From Luteibacter rhizovicinus DSM 16549 (GTDB lineage Bacteria; Pseudomonadota; Gammaproteobacteria; Xanthomonadales; Rhodanobacteraceae), in contig NZ_CP017480.1 of NCBI RefSeq assembly GCF_001887595.1, forward strand, positions 3,314,001 through 3,378,000: a stretch of 64,000 bases of DNA, in the 5' to 3' direction. A model generated the notes under the pieces. That model did not search any database. It saw nothing but the letters and a program-made list of their open reading frames with translations, and was not told where the DNA came from. Both the position numbers and the translations under genes were made by a program. Position 1 is the first letter of the stretch; the number at the start of each line of letters is the position of its first letter. Of the stretch, positions 1 to 8,615 are shown piece after piece.

Positions 1-15
1 ATTATGTCCGTGGCT

Positions 16-561
16 TTAGTCGCAGTCCTGATAGCCGCCAAGCGTGCCGCAATGCCGACAGCGAAAGAGGTAGGCAGTCGGTGATCCGTCTTTGTGCAGA
101 TCGCGATAGAAGCGCTCCCAGTCGGTTCCCTCAAGGCCGGTATTTTCTCTTATGGCCCTGATCGCGTCATCACCTATGGCTTTGAGTTCTTTGTGGCCCT
201 GACGCCCTAGATACATTGCGGCATCGTTGCAGTGCGTCCACCATTGTTCCTGCTGCCACCCGGAGAACCCGGGCGTGCGATGGGCGATCTCGCTGATCAC
301 GTCTTTCGGCACATGATCCCATGCCCCATACCCTCCAATCCCCGACTCATCGGCGAAGGTGGCGCCAAACCTGGCATGGGCTGTCCCGTCCGAGATGCAC
401 CAGGGACACAGGCTGTTCTGGTACTCCTCGATAGCGTAGACGGGGCCGGTGTAGATGAATCCGCGTATTTGTTCGCAGCACTCGCAACGAATGTCCGATG
501 CAGTGATGCTCCCGGTGGCGAGGGCGTCTGGGTGATAGCGAAAGTGTGGAAGCGTGTTCAA
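16..561 (-). CDS. cbrC: CbrC family protein (UPF0167)
   Basis: The 181-residue product begins with the family's typical LPHFRYHPDALATGSI stretch, followed by cysteine pairs (CECC near residue 26, CPWC near 53, CRHC near 168) that look like metal-binding knuckles. In Escherichia coli CbrC belongs to the CreBC regulon and is linked to colicin E2 tolerance; its biochemical activity is unknown. The reading frame starts with TTG at 559-561 and the upstream GAGTG is a weak ribosome site, so the start is plausible rather than certain. It points away from the racemase gene on the other strand. Family assignment comes from remembered similarity, and no function beyond that is supported here. Confidence 0.85.
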   Translation of the reverse strand: MNTLPHFRYHPDALATGSITASDIRCECCEQIRGFIYTGPVYAIEEYQNSLCPWCISDGTAHARFGATFADESGIGGYGAWDHVPKDVISEIAHRTPGFSGWQQEQWWTHCNDAAMYLGRQGHKELKAIGDDAIRAIRENTGLEGTDWERFYRDLHKDGSPTAYLFRCRHCGTLGGYQDCD

Positions 562-705
562 AGGGTTTCACTCAAGGCAAGCGGATATAGCGTCGGTCGA
601 CTTATGCTGCGTCCCAGCATTCGGATTAGCCTGGGGAGGAATGGTCGGAAGTGTACTTGCGCTGCTACGCTTTGCCATCCAGCGGCCAGGGCGAGGACGG
701 CTCCG

Positions 706-1404
706 TTGAAAACGATCGGGATGCTCGGCGGCATGTCCGCCACCTCCACGCAAATCTATTACCGTGAACTGTGTCGGCTCACGAGCGAGCGTCTCGGCGG
801 TCTGCATTCGCCGGAGCTGCTCATTCGTTCGCTGGACTTCGCGGGCATCGAGGCCCTTCAGGCCGAAGGAAACTGGGATAAGGCTGGCGACATCCTCAAC
901 GCCGAGGCAATGGCCCTGCAGCGCGGAGGCGCCGATTTTCTGATCCTGGCGACGAATACGATGCATAAGCTGGCGGACAGGATGATGCGGGGTCTGTCGC
1001 TTCCGTTGCTGCATATTGCCGATGCCACGGCGGCGGTCGTGCGAGGAGAAGGCTTGCGTCGGCCGGGGCTCATCGCCACCGCGTTCACCATGGAGCAGTC
1101 CTTCTATCTGGACCGCCTGTCGGCAGCAGGTCTCGATCCTATCGTCCCCGAAGCCGCCGATCGTGCCGATGCGCACCGGATCATCTACGAGGAGCTTTGC
1201 CGCGGTGTCGCCACGCCCGAGAGTAAGACTCGGTTCGTCGCCATCGCTGCGCGGCTTGTGGAGCGGGGTGCGGACGCCATGATCCTGGGCTGCACCGAGG
1301 TTGGCATGCTACTCGACGAGGGCAATGTGTCCGTGCCGGTGTTCGACACGACGCTGATTCATTGCGAAGCGGCTTTGGATTTCGCTGGAGTTACCCATGA
1401 CTAA
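706..1404 (+). CDS. Aspartate/glutamate racemase family protein (YgeA-like)
   Basis: A 232-residue protein closely resembling E. coli YgeA, a broad-specificity amino-acid racemase. Family signatures are IGMLGGMS at the N-terminus, ATNTMHK near residue 83, HIADAT, and GCTE near residue 190. The family uses two residues on opposite faces of the substrate; here the first site is Thr (NTMH) and the second is Cys (GCTE), as in the YgeA subgroup rather than the Cys/Cys arrangement of classical racemases. The open frame extends upstream to 232, but homology begins at the TTG at 706, preceded by GAGGA, so I chose TTG. It overlaps the next gene by 8 bp, suggesting coupled translation. The exact substrate cannot be read from sequence. 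Confidence 0.88.
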   Translation: MKTIGMLGGMSATSTQIYYRELCRLTSERLGGLHSPELLIRSLDFAGIEALQAEGNWDKAGDILNAEAMALQRGGADFLILATNTMHKLADRMMRGLSLPLLHIADATAAVVRGEGLRRPGLIATAFTMEQSFYLDRLSAAGLDPIVPEAADRADAHRIIYEELCRGVATPESKTRFVAIAARLVERGADAMILGCTEVGMLLDEGNVSVPVFDTTLIHCEAALDFAGVTHD

Positions 1405-2038
1405 AGTCAAAGTTGCCGGTTTCGGTGTCTCGCTGGATGGCTTCGCCGCAGGCATCGACCAGAGTTTGGATAACCCGCTTGGTGTACGAGGCCCGGAGCT
1501 TTTCCAGTGGTTCTTCCCGACGCAGTCGTTTCGCCAGATGCAGGGGAAAGAGGGTGGTGAAACCGGGCCGGATGATGAGTTCGCCAGACGTGCCATGGCT
1601 GGCTTCGGTGCCTTCATCCTCGGTCGCAACATGTTCGGTCCCGTGCGTGGTGAATGGCCGGACGATCAATGGAAGGGTTGGTGGGGCGACAATCCGCCTT
1701 ATCACGCGCCGACGTTCATCTTGACGCACTACCCGCGGCCTCCCATCGAGATGGAAGGCGGAACCACGTTTTACTTCGTCACGGATGGCATCGAGGTCGC
1801 GCTGCAAAAAGCGCGCGAGGCCGCCGGCGGCAAGGACATCAAGATCGGCGGCGGTGCCGAGACGGTCAGGCACTATATCCGGGCCGGCCACGTGGACGAA
1901 ATCCACCTCGCTGTCGCTCCCGTCGTCCTTGGCGAAGGTGAGTCGCTCTTCAGTGGGCTGGATCTGCGGGCACTTGGATATCGGACCGTCGAGCATGTTC
2001 CGACTGCACGAGCCACGCACATCGTCCTCGCGAAATGA
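1397..2038 (+). CDS. Dihydrofolate reductase family protein (RibD C-terminal domain type)
   Basis: The 213-residue protein has the RibD_C/DHFR-like fold signatures: a start strand followed by SLDGFAAG, the central GRNMFGP, the FVTDGIEVALQKARE helix, IGGGAETVRHY (nucleotide-binding glycine turn) and DEIHLAVAPVVLGEGESLF. Proteins of this group are NADPH-dependent reductases of mostly unknown substrate and usually are neither true folate reductases nor riboflavin enzymes. The ATG lies inside the end of the racemase gene (8-bp overlap), so the two are probably co-transcribed. Confidence 0.88.
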   Translation: MTKVKVAGFGVSLDGFAAGIDQSLDNPLGVRGPELFQWFFPTQSFRQMQGKEGGETGPDDEFARRAMAGFGAFILGRNMFGPVRGEWPDDQWKGWWGDNPPYHAPTFILTHYPRPPIEMEGGTTFYFVTDGIEVALQKAREAAGGKDIKIGGGAETVRHYIRAGHVDEIHLAVAPVVLGEGESLFSGLDLRALGYRTVEHVPTARATHIVLAK

Positions 2039-2099
2039 CCTCGGCTATGTCGACAAGTGCCTGATTTTTATAGGTGGATCGACGACGCGACAGTTGGGG

Positions 2100-2117
2100 C
2101 TACGTAACTCTACGTAG
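2100..2117. promoter_or_regulatory. Perfect inverted repeat, possible operator
   Basis: CTACGTA-ACTC-TACGTAG is a perfect 7-bp inverted repeat with a 4-base centre in the 165-bp gap before the DUF1254 gene. Its form suits a dimeric repressor site. No adjacent regulator gene is visible, and no sigma-70 promoter stands out. Confidence 0.35.
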
Positions 2118-2203
2118 TCCCGGCTCGTAAGCTTGCGCTGTTGGCGCATCCCATACCGGCACAGGCTCGGTGCCGGTTGCCGTTGTCCGGCAGGGAGCGC
2201 GAA

Positions 2204-3646
2204 ATGACCCGAACATTATCGAGAGCAACGTTCTTGGCGGTGTTCCTGGCGGCATCGCTCGGCTTGCCTCGCCCGGCGCTTGCCGTCCCCGAGGCGGCGG
2301 CCGATGCGGTGACGGAGGCCGCGCGACGTGTCCTCGAAGCACGCGCTGCGGAGGCGGTCATCTGGGGCATGCCCGTCGTCAACTACGATCTGATGTATCA
2401 GGCGGCACTTCGACACGGCGCGCTGGCGAACCAGATCGTCTACTGGTCGCGTCCACCGAATGCGAAGAACCAGACGCTGACGCCTAACCCCGACACGATC
2501 TACCTGATGCCGTTCATCAGCACCAAGGATGTCGGCCCCGTCGTCGTCGAGATTCCGCCCGCGGACCACGGCGTGATCAACGGCAGCATCATGGACTGCT
2601 GGCAGACAGCCCTTGTGGATGTCGGACCTGCGGGTGTCGACAAAGGAAAGGGAGGCAAATACCTCGTACTGCCGCCTGACTACAAAGGCGAGATCCCCGA
2701 GGGTTATATCCCGCTCCCTTCTGGAAATCCGAGCAACTACGCGCTTCTTCGCTCGGTGTTGAAGAGCGGAAGTAAGGCCGACATCGCCAAGGCCGTGGCG
2801 TACGCCAAGCGGATCAAGGTGTATCCGCTGTCCCAGGCGGCGCATCCGGCAGCGACGATCTTTGTCGACGTGAACGATGAACTCTTTGACTCATCGATTC
2901 CTTACGACATGCGTTTCTTCCAGTCGCTGGATCGCATGATTCAGAGCGAACCATGGCTCACGCGCGACAAGGTGATGATCGACCTGTTGAAGAGCATCGG
3001 GATCGAGAAGGGTCGGGCTTTCTTGCCCGATCAGGCAACGCAGGCCGCCTTGAGCGCTGGTATCGCGACAGCACACGCGTGGCTTGAGGCCCGCTATGAG
3101 GCGGGGTTTGTTCCGGCGTATTTCGACGGGACGCACTGGTCGCTTCCCGTCTCACCCGAGTTCATGAAAGGCATCATGAGCAACTACGCCGCACCCGACA
3201 GTTACCCGGTGGATAGTCGTGGAACCGCGTACTCCTTCGCATTCTTCAGCGCCAAGCACCTGGGTCAAGGCCAGTTCTACCTGATCGCGATCCATGACCG
3301 CGACGGCCACGCATTGAACGGAAACCAGACCTATCGCCTGACCGTTCCCGCGGGTGTACCGGTCTCTCAGTACTGGTCGGTCACTGCCTACAATCGCGAT
3401 ACACATACCTTGATCCGCGAGATGCCATGGGCGAGTCGCTCGTCGTTGAATCCGGGGCTCAAGAAGAATGCGGATGGCTCGGTCGATATCGTCTTCGGGC
3501 CGAAAGCGCCGAAAGAGGGTAAAGCGAACTGGGTGCCGACGGATCCGAAGGGGCAGTTCGAGGCGATGTTCCGGTTCTATGGGCCGGAGAAGGCGCTGAG
3601 CGAGAAGACCTGGCATCTGCCTGATATTCAAGCGGGCGTGCAGTAG
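2204..3646 (+). CDS. DUF1254/DUF1214 domain secreted protein
   Basis: A 480-residue protein with an N-terminal signal peptide (basic MTRTLSR, hydrophobic core, ALA cleavage near residue 28), an N-terminal DUF1254 domain (about 45-180; VNYDLMYQAALR, NPDTIYLMPFIS) and a C-terminal DUF1214 domain (about 355-475; LTVPAGVPVSQYWSVTAYN). Such proteins are periplasmic or outer-membrane-associated and have no firmly established activity. I chose the ATG at 2204, preceded by AGGGAG, over the ATG at 2141, because the signal peptide begins there. It appears monocistronic. Confidence 0.9.
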   Translation: MTRTLSRATFLAVFLAASLGLPRPALAVPEAAADAVTEAARRVLEARAAEAVIWGMPVVNYDLMYQAALRHGALANQIVYWSRPPNAKNQTLTPNPDTIYLMPFISTKDVGPVVVEIPPADHGVINGSIMDCWQTALVDVGPAGVDKGKGGKYLVLPPDYKGEIPEGYIPLPSGNPSNYALLRSVLKSGSKADIAKAVAYAKRIKVYPLSQAAHPAATIFVDVNDELFDSSIPYDMRFFQSLDRMIQSEPWLTRDKVMIDLLKSIGIEKGRAFLPDQATQAALSAGIATAHAWLEARYEAGFVPAYFDGTHWSLPVSPEFMKGIMSNYAAPDSYPVDSRGTAYSFAFFSAKHLGQGQFYLIAIHDRDGHALNGNQTYRLTVPAGVPVSQYWSVTAYNRDTHTLIREMPWASRSSLNPGLKKNADGSVDIVFGPKAPKEGKANWVPTDPKGQFEAMFRFYGPEKALSEKTWHLPDIQAGVQ

Positions 3647-3743
3647 ATCGCCCGCAAAGCCCCGCAACTCTACCCATGACTGCTGGTGTGTGGACGGTGA
3701 TCTGTCCTCCGCGGGATAGTCATCCGTGAGTCTGCCTACGGGG

Positions 3744-3980
3744 TCACCAGATCCCGAGGTCGTGCGTCAAGACAACCAACAGCGCGCCTCCGACCAGCAC
3801 AACAATCGGCCAGTAGTCTCTGAGGGCCTTGGGCCATCCTTCTTCCGCGACGGTCGTTCCGAAGCCGAATAGGTGCCACACGACCATGAGGAACATGAAG
3901 GCCATGACGGAGTACGTGCAGGACCACGTGTCACACCTGCTGCCACGGAGCAGGGCGCAGGTTCCATACGTCAACAGCAT
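3744..3980 (-). CDS. Small two-helix membrane protein, unrecognised
   Basis: A 78-residue reading frame with two hydrophobic segments (about residues 24-39, MAFMFLMVVWHLFGFG, and 58-72, WPIVVLVGGALLVVL) separated by a short charged loop. The ATG at 3978-3980 is preceded on this strand by TGGAGG at ten bases, a good ribosome site, which is why I prefer it to the upstream ATG at 4046. The frame is antisense to possible upstream extensions of the MORN-like gene, and third codon positions coincide, so base composition cannot decide between them. I do not recognise the family. Confidence 0.5.
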   Translation of the reverse strand: MLLTYGTCALLRGSRCDTWSCTYSVMAFMFLMVVWHLFGFGTTVAEEGWPKALRDYWPIVVLVGGALLVVLTHDLGIW

Positions 3981-4056
3981 CCGTGAGCACCCTCCAGGCG
4001 AACTGACCCGCAAGATACCGAAAATCCTCCCGGCATGTATTCCCAATCGCAGGGTT

Positions 4057-4425
4057 GTGCGTTTCAGCCCTTACGAGGGTTTCGAATCGGTAAGGTTCTG
4101 CAATGACGGAGTGCGCGTGGAAGACCTGAATATCGCGGAGATCCTGTCAGAGAGCGGCCGCGTGCGTTTCCGTTATGCGCGCTACCTGTCGGCGGACGGG
4201 ACCGAATGGATTCGCCACGGCCGCTTCGAGGCCTACCACGTGACTGGCACGCTCTCGTCGGAAGGCACCTTCGTCCACGGGGTCGAGCAGGGTGAGTGGC
4301 GCGACTACCACCCGAACGGGCAACTCGCCGCGCAGGGTATCTACGAAAACGGCGAAGCTGTCGGCGATTGGCAGTTCCACGATCAGAACGGCGTCGTCCT
4401 GGACGATGGTGAAACGCCGTCGTAG
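4057..4425 (+). CDS. MORN/YwqK-like repeat protein
   Basis: The C-terminal half carries tandem MORN-like repeats of the YwqK type: RHGRFEAYHVTGTLSSEG, GEWRDYHPNGQLAAQG and GDWQFHDQNGVVLDDG, each with the G-x-W/F-x-x-Y/F-H-x-x-G-x-L pattern. YwqK-family proteins are often annotated as antitoxin-like, but no toxin partner sits beside this one. The start is unresolved. Candidates are ATG 3904 (overlapping the opposing small gene), GTG 4057 and GTG 4117, the last having GGAG at a good distance. I list 4057 because the sequence reads like protein from about there. Function unknown. Confidence 0.6.
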   Translation: MRFSPYEGFESVRFCNDGVRVEDLNIAEILSESGRVRFRYARYLSADGTEWIRHGRFEAYHVTGTLSSEGTFVHGVEQGEWRDYHPNGQLAAQGIYENGEAVGDWQFHDQNGVVLDDGETPS

Positions 4426-4462
4426 CGCCAAACGTGCGCCCCATGCGTCTTTCTGAACCCCG

Positions 4463-4495
4463 GAAACAACAAAGCCCCGCATCGCTGCGGGGCTT
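4463..4495 (-). terminator. Intrinsic terminator of tRNA-Leu
   Basis: A 9-bp perfect stem (4472-4480 with 4487-4495, AAGCCCCGC / GCGGGGCTT) with a six-base loop lies just beyond the tRNA 3' end. On the minus strand it is followed by the T-rich TTTGTTGTTT, giving a classical terminator. It could also stop plus-strand transcription from the MORN-like gene, though the T-tract on that side is weak. Confidence 0.8.
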
Positions 4496-4505
4496 CGTCT
4501 ATAAT

Positions 4506-4590
<85 letters not shown>

Positions 4591-4626
4591 AGGTGTCACT
4601 GAGCATCGCTGCCCCGTGAGCCGCGT

Positions 4627-4655
4627 AGATTAGGTAGGTCCGGGAAACTTGTCAA
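4627..4655 (-). promoter_or_regulatory. Sigma-70 promoter of tRNA-Leu
   Basis: On the minus strand a perfect -35 TTGACA (4650-4655) is followed after 17 bases by TAATCT (4627-4632) as -10. This places the transcript start a short way upstream of the tRNA 5' end, as expected for a strong stable-RNA promoter. Confidence 0.8.
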
Positions 4656-4710
4656 CGATTTTGCACACAGGATGTGAAACTATTTCGCATCCACCTTCAA
4701 AGGTCCTTAC

Positions 4711-7524
4711 GTGACGAAGAAAAACTCAGGTTCGGGAGCCGATCGCGGCCCCCGTAAACCCAAGGCCAGCCGCCCCGGCAAGGCGCTGGACAAGTATCGT
4801 GATCGCCCGGCAGCCGCCGTGATCGATCCCCATGCCGACCGGGAGGCTGCGCTCTACGATCAGCCGATCCCCAGCCGCGAGGCCATCCTGGCGCTGCTCG
4901 ACGACCGCGGCGAACTCCTCTCGGAAGAGAGCATCGCCCACGCGCTGCGCCTGTTCACCGATTACGAGATCAATGCCCTGGGCAAGCGCCTGGGCGCGAT
5001 GGTCCGTGACGGGCAGCTCCTGCGGAACCGCAAGGGCGACTACGCCCCGGCGCAGAAGCTCAGCCTGATCCCGGGCCGTGTTATCGCCAATGCCGAAGGC
5101 TACGGCTTCCTCCGTCCCGACGAGAGTGGCGAGGAAGATCTCTACCTCTCGCCCGCGCAGATGCGCAGCGTGCTGCACGGTGACCGCGTGCTGGCCAGCG
5201 TGGTCGGTATCGACCGCCGCGGCCGTCGCCAGGGTGCGATCGTCGAGGTGCTCGAGCGCCGTTCGCCGCGCCTGGTCGGCCGTGTGGTCATTGAAAACGG
5301 CGTGACCCTGGTCGAGCCGGACGACCGCCGCCTGCACCAGAACATCATGATTCCCGCAGGCCGCGAGTCCGGGGCCAATTCCGGTGAGATCGTGGTCGTC
5401 GAGATCACCGACCCGCCGACCCCGCACCGGGGCCCGATGGGCACGATCCGCGCCGTCCTCGGCCAGCGCCTGCAGCCGTCCCTGGTCGTCGAGATGGCGA
5501 TCGCCAGCCACGACCTCCCGCACGAGTTCCCGCAGCAGGTGGTTCGCCAGACCGAGGAAGTCGAGCCGAAGGTCACCTCCGAGGAGCGCAAGGGTCGTGT
5601 CGACGTTCGCAAGCTGCCGCTGGTCACCATCGACGGCGACGACGCCCGCGACTTCGACGATGCCGTCTATGCCGAGCCTTTGAAGGACGGCGGTTTCCGC
5701 CTTGTCGTGGCCATCGCCGACGTCTCGCATTACGTGCCAGTCGGCACGCCGCTGGACGTCGAAGGCTACAACCGCAGCACGTCCACGTACTTCCCCGGCT
5801 TCGTCGTACCCATGCTGCCGGAGACGCTGTCGAACGGTATCTGCTCGCTCATGCCCAAGGTGGAACGCCTGTGCATGGTCTGCGACATGGAGATCGACGA
5901 GGAAGGCGACGTCACGCGCTCGAAGTTCTACGACGCGGTGATGTTCTCGCACGCACGTCTCACCTATAACAAGGTGTGGCAGGCCGTCGGCGAGCGCAAC
6001 GCCGATGTGCGCCAGGAAATCTCCGACGTGCTTCCGCACATCGAGTCCCTGCATCGCCTCTACAAGGTGATGGCCAAGGCGCGCAAGCGTCGCGGTGCGA
6101 TCGATTTCGAAACGCCGGAAGTGAAGTTCCGCATCGGCCCGGCAGGCGATGTCGAATCGATGGGCGCCTCCGACCGCAACGACGCGCACAAGATGATCGA
6201 GGAATGCATGATCGCCGCGAACGTGCAGGCGGCGCGCTACCTCACCAAGCGCAAGATTCCCGCGTTGTATCGCGTGCATGCACCGCCGCCGGCCGAGAAG
6301 TACGAAGACCTCCTGCGTTTCCTCAAGGAGTTCAAGCTGAAGATGCCGCCGGCGGACGAAGTCACGCCTGCGGATTTCTCGGCCCTGCTCAAGCGCGTGC
6401 ACGATCGCCCCGAAGCCGAGCTCATCCAGTCGGTGCTGCTGCGTTCGCAGAGCATGGCGATCTACCACCCGGAGAACCAGGGCCACTTCGGCCTGGCGCT
6501 GGATGCGTATGCGCACTTCACCTCGCCGATCCGTCGCTATCCCGACCTGCTCGTGCATCGCGCCATTCGTTATGCGCTGAGCAAGGGCAAGCCGGCCGAC
6601 TACGTCTACAGCGACACGCAGATGGCGGCCATGGCCGTGCATTGTTCGCAGCGTGAGCGTCGTGCCGAAGAGGCCGAGCGCGATGTGGACGAGCGCTTCA
6701 AGTGCGCCTGGATGGAGAAGCATGTTGGCGAGGAATTCGCCGGTACCATCACGGGCGTGACCTCGTTCGGTCTGTTCGTCGAGCTCGCGGCGTCGCGCGT
6801 ATCCGGTCTCGTGCACGTGTCGCAGCTGCCGAATGACTACTACAAGTTCGATCCCATTCGTCATCTGCTTAGCGGCGAGCGCACGGGTTCCACGTATCGT
6901 CTCGGCGACTACGTGAGTGTGCAGGTGCTTCGCGCCAGCCTGGAAGATCGCAAGATCGACTTCCGTCTGGTCGCGCGCCTGGCCCAGTTGCCGAAGCCCG
7001 CGCCGAAGGTCGCGGTAGCCGCGCCGGTCGCCGAGAGCTCGGGCATGGCCAAGGCGGGCAAGGCCATCGGCCGCGCCGCGAAGAAGGCGATGGACAGCAT
7101 CTTCGGCAAGAAGAAGACCAAGGCTGCGGTTGCGGTCGAGGCGCCTGCGGCGCATCATCCGGCCCCCGCGCCGGCATCGCGACGTCGCACGGCCGAGCCG
7201 GCCGCGAGCGAGCCGTCGCCGTCCCGGTCACCGCGTCGTCGTTCCGCAGCGCAGGCACCGGTACACGAGCAGCCCGCCCGGGGCGAGCGCCCGGCACGTT
7301 CCGAGCGCCCGGCACGTTCCGAGCGCCCGGCACGTGGTGAGCAGCCGGCACGTGGTGAGCAGTCAGCCGGAAGGTCGACTGCCAGGAAGACCGCGACGAA
7401 AAAAACCGCCGTGACGAAGACGACGACCCGGCAGGCGCCGGTCGCGACGTCGGAAACACCGGCACCGGCCAAGAAATCGGCACGGCGTCGGTCGCGTAAA
7501 CCCAGGAGCAAGCCAGAAGCATGA
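4711..7524 (+). CDS. rnr: Ribonuclease R
   Basis: A 937-residue 3'-5' exoribonuclease of the RNB family that degrades structured RNA and takes part in RNA quality control. Domain order: N-terminal winged-helix region (about 50-115), cold-shock domains (about 120-270), RNB catalytic domain with the metal-binding DGDDARDFDDAV (about 307-318), S1 domain (about 672-757; GTITGVTSFGLFVEL, GLVHVSQL), then a long basic low-complexity tail (about 770-937) rich in Lys, Arg, Ala and Pro. It is longer than the E. coli enzyme (813) because of that tail, which includes six-residue repeats. GTG start at 4711 preceded by AAAGG. It overlaps rlmB by 4 bp. Confidence 0.97.
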   Translation: MTKKNSGSGADRGPRKPKASRPGKALDKYRDRPAAAVIDPHADREAALYDQPIPSREAILALLDDRGELLSEESIAHALRLFTDYEINALGKRLGAMVRDGQLLRNRKGDYAPAQKLSLIPGRVIANAEGYGFLRPDESGEEDLYLSPAQMRSVLHGDRVLASVVGIDRRGRRQGAIVEVLERRSPRLVGRVVIENGVTLVEPDDRRLHQNIMIPAGRESGANSGEIVVVEITDPPTPHRGPMGTIRAVLGQRLQPSLVVEMAIASHDLPHEFPQQVVRQTEEVEPKVTSEERKGRVDVRKLPLVTIDGDDARDFDDAVYAEPLKDGGFRLVVAIADVSHYVPVGTPLDVEGYNRSTSTYFPGFVVPMLPETLSNGICSLMPKVERLCMVCDMEIDEEGDVTRSKFYDAVMFSHARLTYNKVWQAVGERNADVRQEISDVLPHIESLHRLYKVMAKARKRRGAIDFETPEVKFRIGPAGDVESMGASDRNDAHKMIEECMIAANVQAARYLTKRKIPALYRVHAPPPAEKYEDLLRFLKEFKLKMPPADEVTPADFSALLKRVHDRPEAELIQSVLLRSQSMAIYHPENQGHFGLALDAYAHFTSPIRRYPDLLVHRAIRYALSKGKPADYVYSDTQMAAMAVHCSQRERRAEEAERDVDERFKCAWMEKHVGEEFAGTITGVTSFGLFVELAASRVSGLVHVSQLPNDYYKFDPIRHLLSGERTGSTYRLGDYVSVQVLRASLEDRKIDFRLVARLAQLPKPAPKVAVAAPVAESSGMAKAGKAIGRAAKKAMDSIFGKKKTKAAVAVEAPAAHHPAPAPASRRRTAEPAASEPSPSRSPRRRSAAQAPVHEQPARGERPARSERPARSERPARGEQPARGEQSAGRSTARKTATKKTAVTKTTTRQAPVATSETPAPAKKSARRRSRKPRSKPEA
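7273..7362 (+). repeat. Five in-frame 18-bp tandem repeats in the rnr tail
   Basis: Five consecutive 18-bp units encode PARGER, PARSER, PARSER, PARGEQ and PARGEQ. Units 2 and 3 are identical in DNA, as are units 4 and 5, indicating recent slippage or unequal exchange. The frame is kept because the unit is a multiple of three. Confidence 0.9.
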
Positions 7525-8267
7525 GTGAGTCGTGGATCGTAGGAATCAATCCGGTCGAGGGCGCCCTCGCCAACGACCCGGATCGTGTCCGTGAAGTTCT
7601 GATCGAACAGAACTCGAAGAATGCGCGCGTGGTCGAGATCGCCGCGCTGGCGCGCAAGCTCGGCATCATCCTGAAACCGGTGAGCAAGGAGCAGCTCGAG
7701 AAGCTCGGTGGCGAAGCACGTCACCAGGGCGTTATCGCGCTATACGACACCCCGCCGTTGCGTGACGAGAGTCATTTGCCGGCGCTTCTCGACGCAGCGG
7801 GTGGCAACGCCTTCGTGCTGGTGCTCGACGGCGTGACCGATCCGCACAACCTGGGCGCCTGCCTGCGTAGTGCGGCGGCGGCAAACGTCACCGCGGTCGT
7901 GGTGCCGAAGGACCGTGCGGTCGGTATCACGCCGACCGTTCGTCGCGCCTCGGCCGGCGGGGCCGACCTGATCCCCTTGATTGCCGTGACCAACCTGGCT
8001 CGTGCCCTGCGCATGCTCAAGGATGCCGGCGTGTGGATTACGGGGTTGGACGGCGACACCGACAAGTCGATCTACGACATGGACCTGAAGGGGCCCATCG
8101 CACTGGTCATGGGTAGCGAGGGTGACGGTATGCGTCGTCTCACGCGCGACACCTGCGACTTCGTGGCGAAGATCCCGATGCCCGGCGGCATGGAGAGCCT
8201 GAATGTCTCCGTCGCCACCGGCGTGGTTCTGTTCGAAGCCCTGAGGCAGCGAGGAGCAAAACGATGA
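7521..8267 (+). CDS. rlmB: 23S rRNA (guanosine-2'-O)-methyltransferase RlmB
   Basis: A 248-residue SPOUT-family (TrmH/SpoU) enzyme that methylates the ribose of G2251 in 23S rRNA using S-adenosylmethionine. Visible features are the N-terminal substrate-binding domain (INPVEGAL, LGGEARHQGVIAL) and the C-terminal knotted domain with the three SpoU motifs: LDGVTDPHNLGACLRSA (about 99-115), ALVMGSEGDGMRRL (about 194-207) and IPMPGGMESLNVSVATGVVLFEA (about 217-239). Its ATG overlaps the rnr stop (ATGA), the conserved rnr-rlmB order of gammaproteobacteria. Confidence 0.97.
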   Translation: MSESWIVGINPVEGALANDPDRVREVLIEQNSKNARVVEIAALARKLGIILKPVSKEQLEKLGGEARHQGVIALYDTPPLRDESHLPALLDAAGGNAFVLVLDGVTDPHNLGACLRSAAAANVTAVVVPKDRAVGITPTVRRASAGGADLIPLIAVTNLARALRMLKDAGVWITGLDGDTDKSIYDMDLKGPIALVMGSEGDGMRRLTRDTCDFVAKIPMPGGMESLNVSVATGVVLFEALRQRGAKR

Positions 8268-8548
8268 GCAGCATGATGTGGCATGACTGGGCCGGCCTGG
8301 TCGGCGTGGCACTGGTGTTGGTCGCGTTCTTCCTGCTCCAGGCCCACAAGCTCTCGGGGCAGGGCTATACCTACCAGGTGATGAACCTGGTCGGCGCCTT
8401 CGGCATCCTGCTTTCGTTGATCTTCGGCATGTTCAACCTGCCGGCGTTCCTGCAGGAAATGGCCTGGTTCCTGATCAGCGTCTACGGCATCGTCCGCGGC
8501 GTGAAGGCACGCAAGGCGGCGGTGATCACCCCGGATAGCCTGCCCTGA
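8264..8548 (+). CDS. CBU_0592-family small membrane protein
   Basis: A 94-residue protein with three hydrophobic segments (about 10-26, 40-56 and 63-80). The central YTYQVMNLVGAFGILLSLIF and following FLQEMAWFLISVYGI are typical of the CBU_0592-like membrane family, which has no known function. Its ATG overlaps the rlmB stop by 4 bp, making it the third gene of the rnr-rlmB operon. Confidence 0.85.
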   Translation: MSSMMWHDWAGLVGVALVLVAFFLLQAHKLSGQGYTYQVMNLVGAFGILLSLIFGMFNLPAFLQEMAWFLISVYGIVRGVKARKAAVITPDSLP

Positions 8549-8558
8549 TCGTCGGGTC

Positions 8559-8587
8559 AGCGAGGGGTTACACACCCTCGGTATAAT
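8559..8587 (+). promoter_or_regulatory. Probable promoter of the riboswitch-gdx transcript
   Basis: A perfect -10 hexamer TATAAT lies at 8582-8587, about 28 bp before the first riboswitch hairpin, which suits a short leader. The -35 region is poor. A 6-bp inverted repeat (CGAGGG 8561-8566 with CCCTCG 8575-8580) directly precedes the -10 box and may end the upstream operon or bind a regulator. Confidence 0.6.
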
Positions 8588-8615
8588 GGGTGCAGATCGG
8601 CGCAAGGCCGGTCTG

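Noticed and set aside
232..705. Long N-terminal extension of the racemase
   Set aside because: Antisense to the CbrC-like gene and without homology; the protein family starts at the TTG at 706.
4726..7158. 810-codon open frame antisense to rnr
   Set aside because: Shadow of a strongly biased GC-rich gene; the translation shows no domains and rnr is certain.
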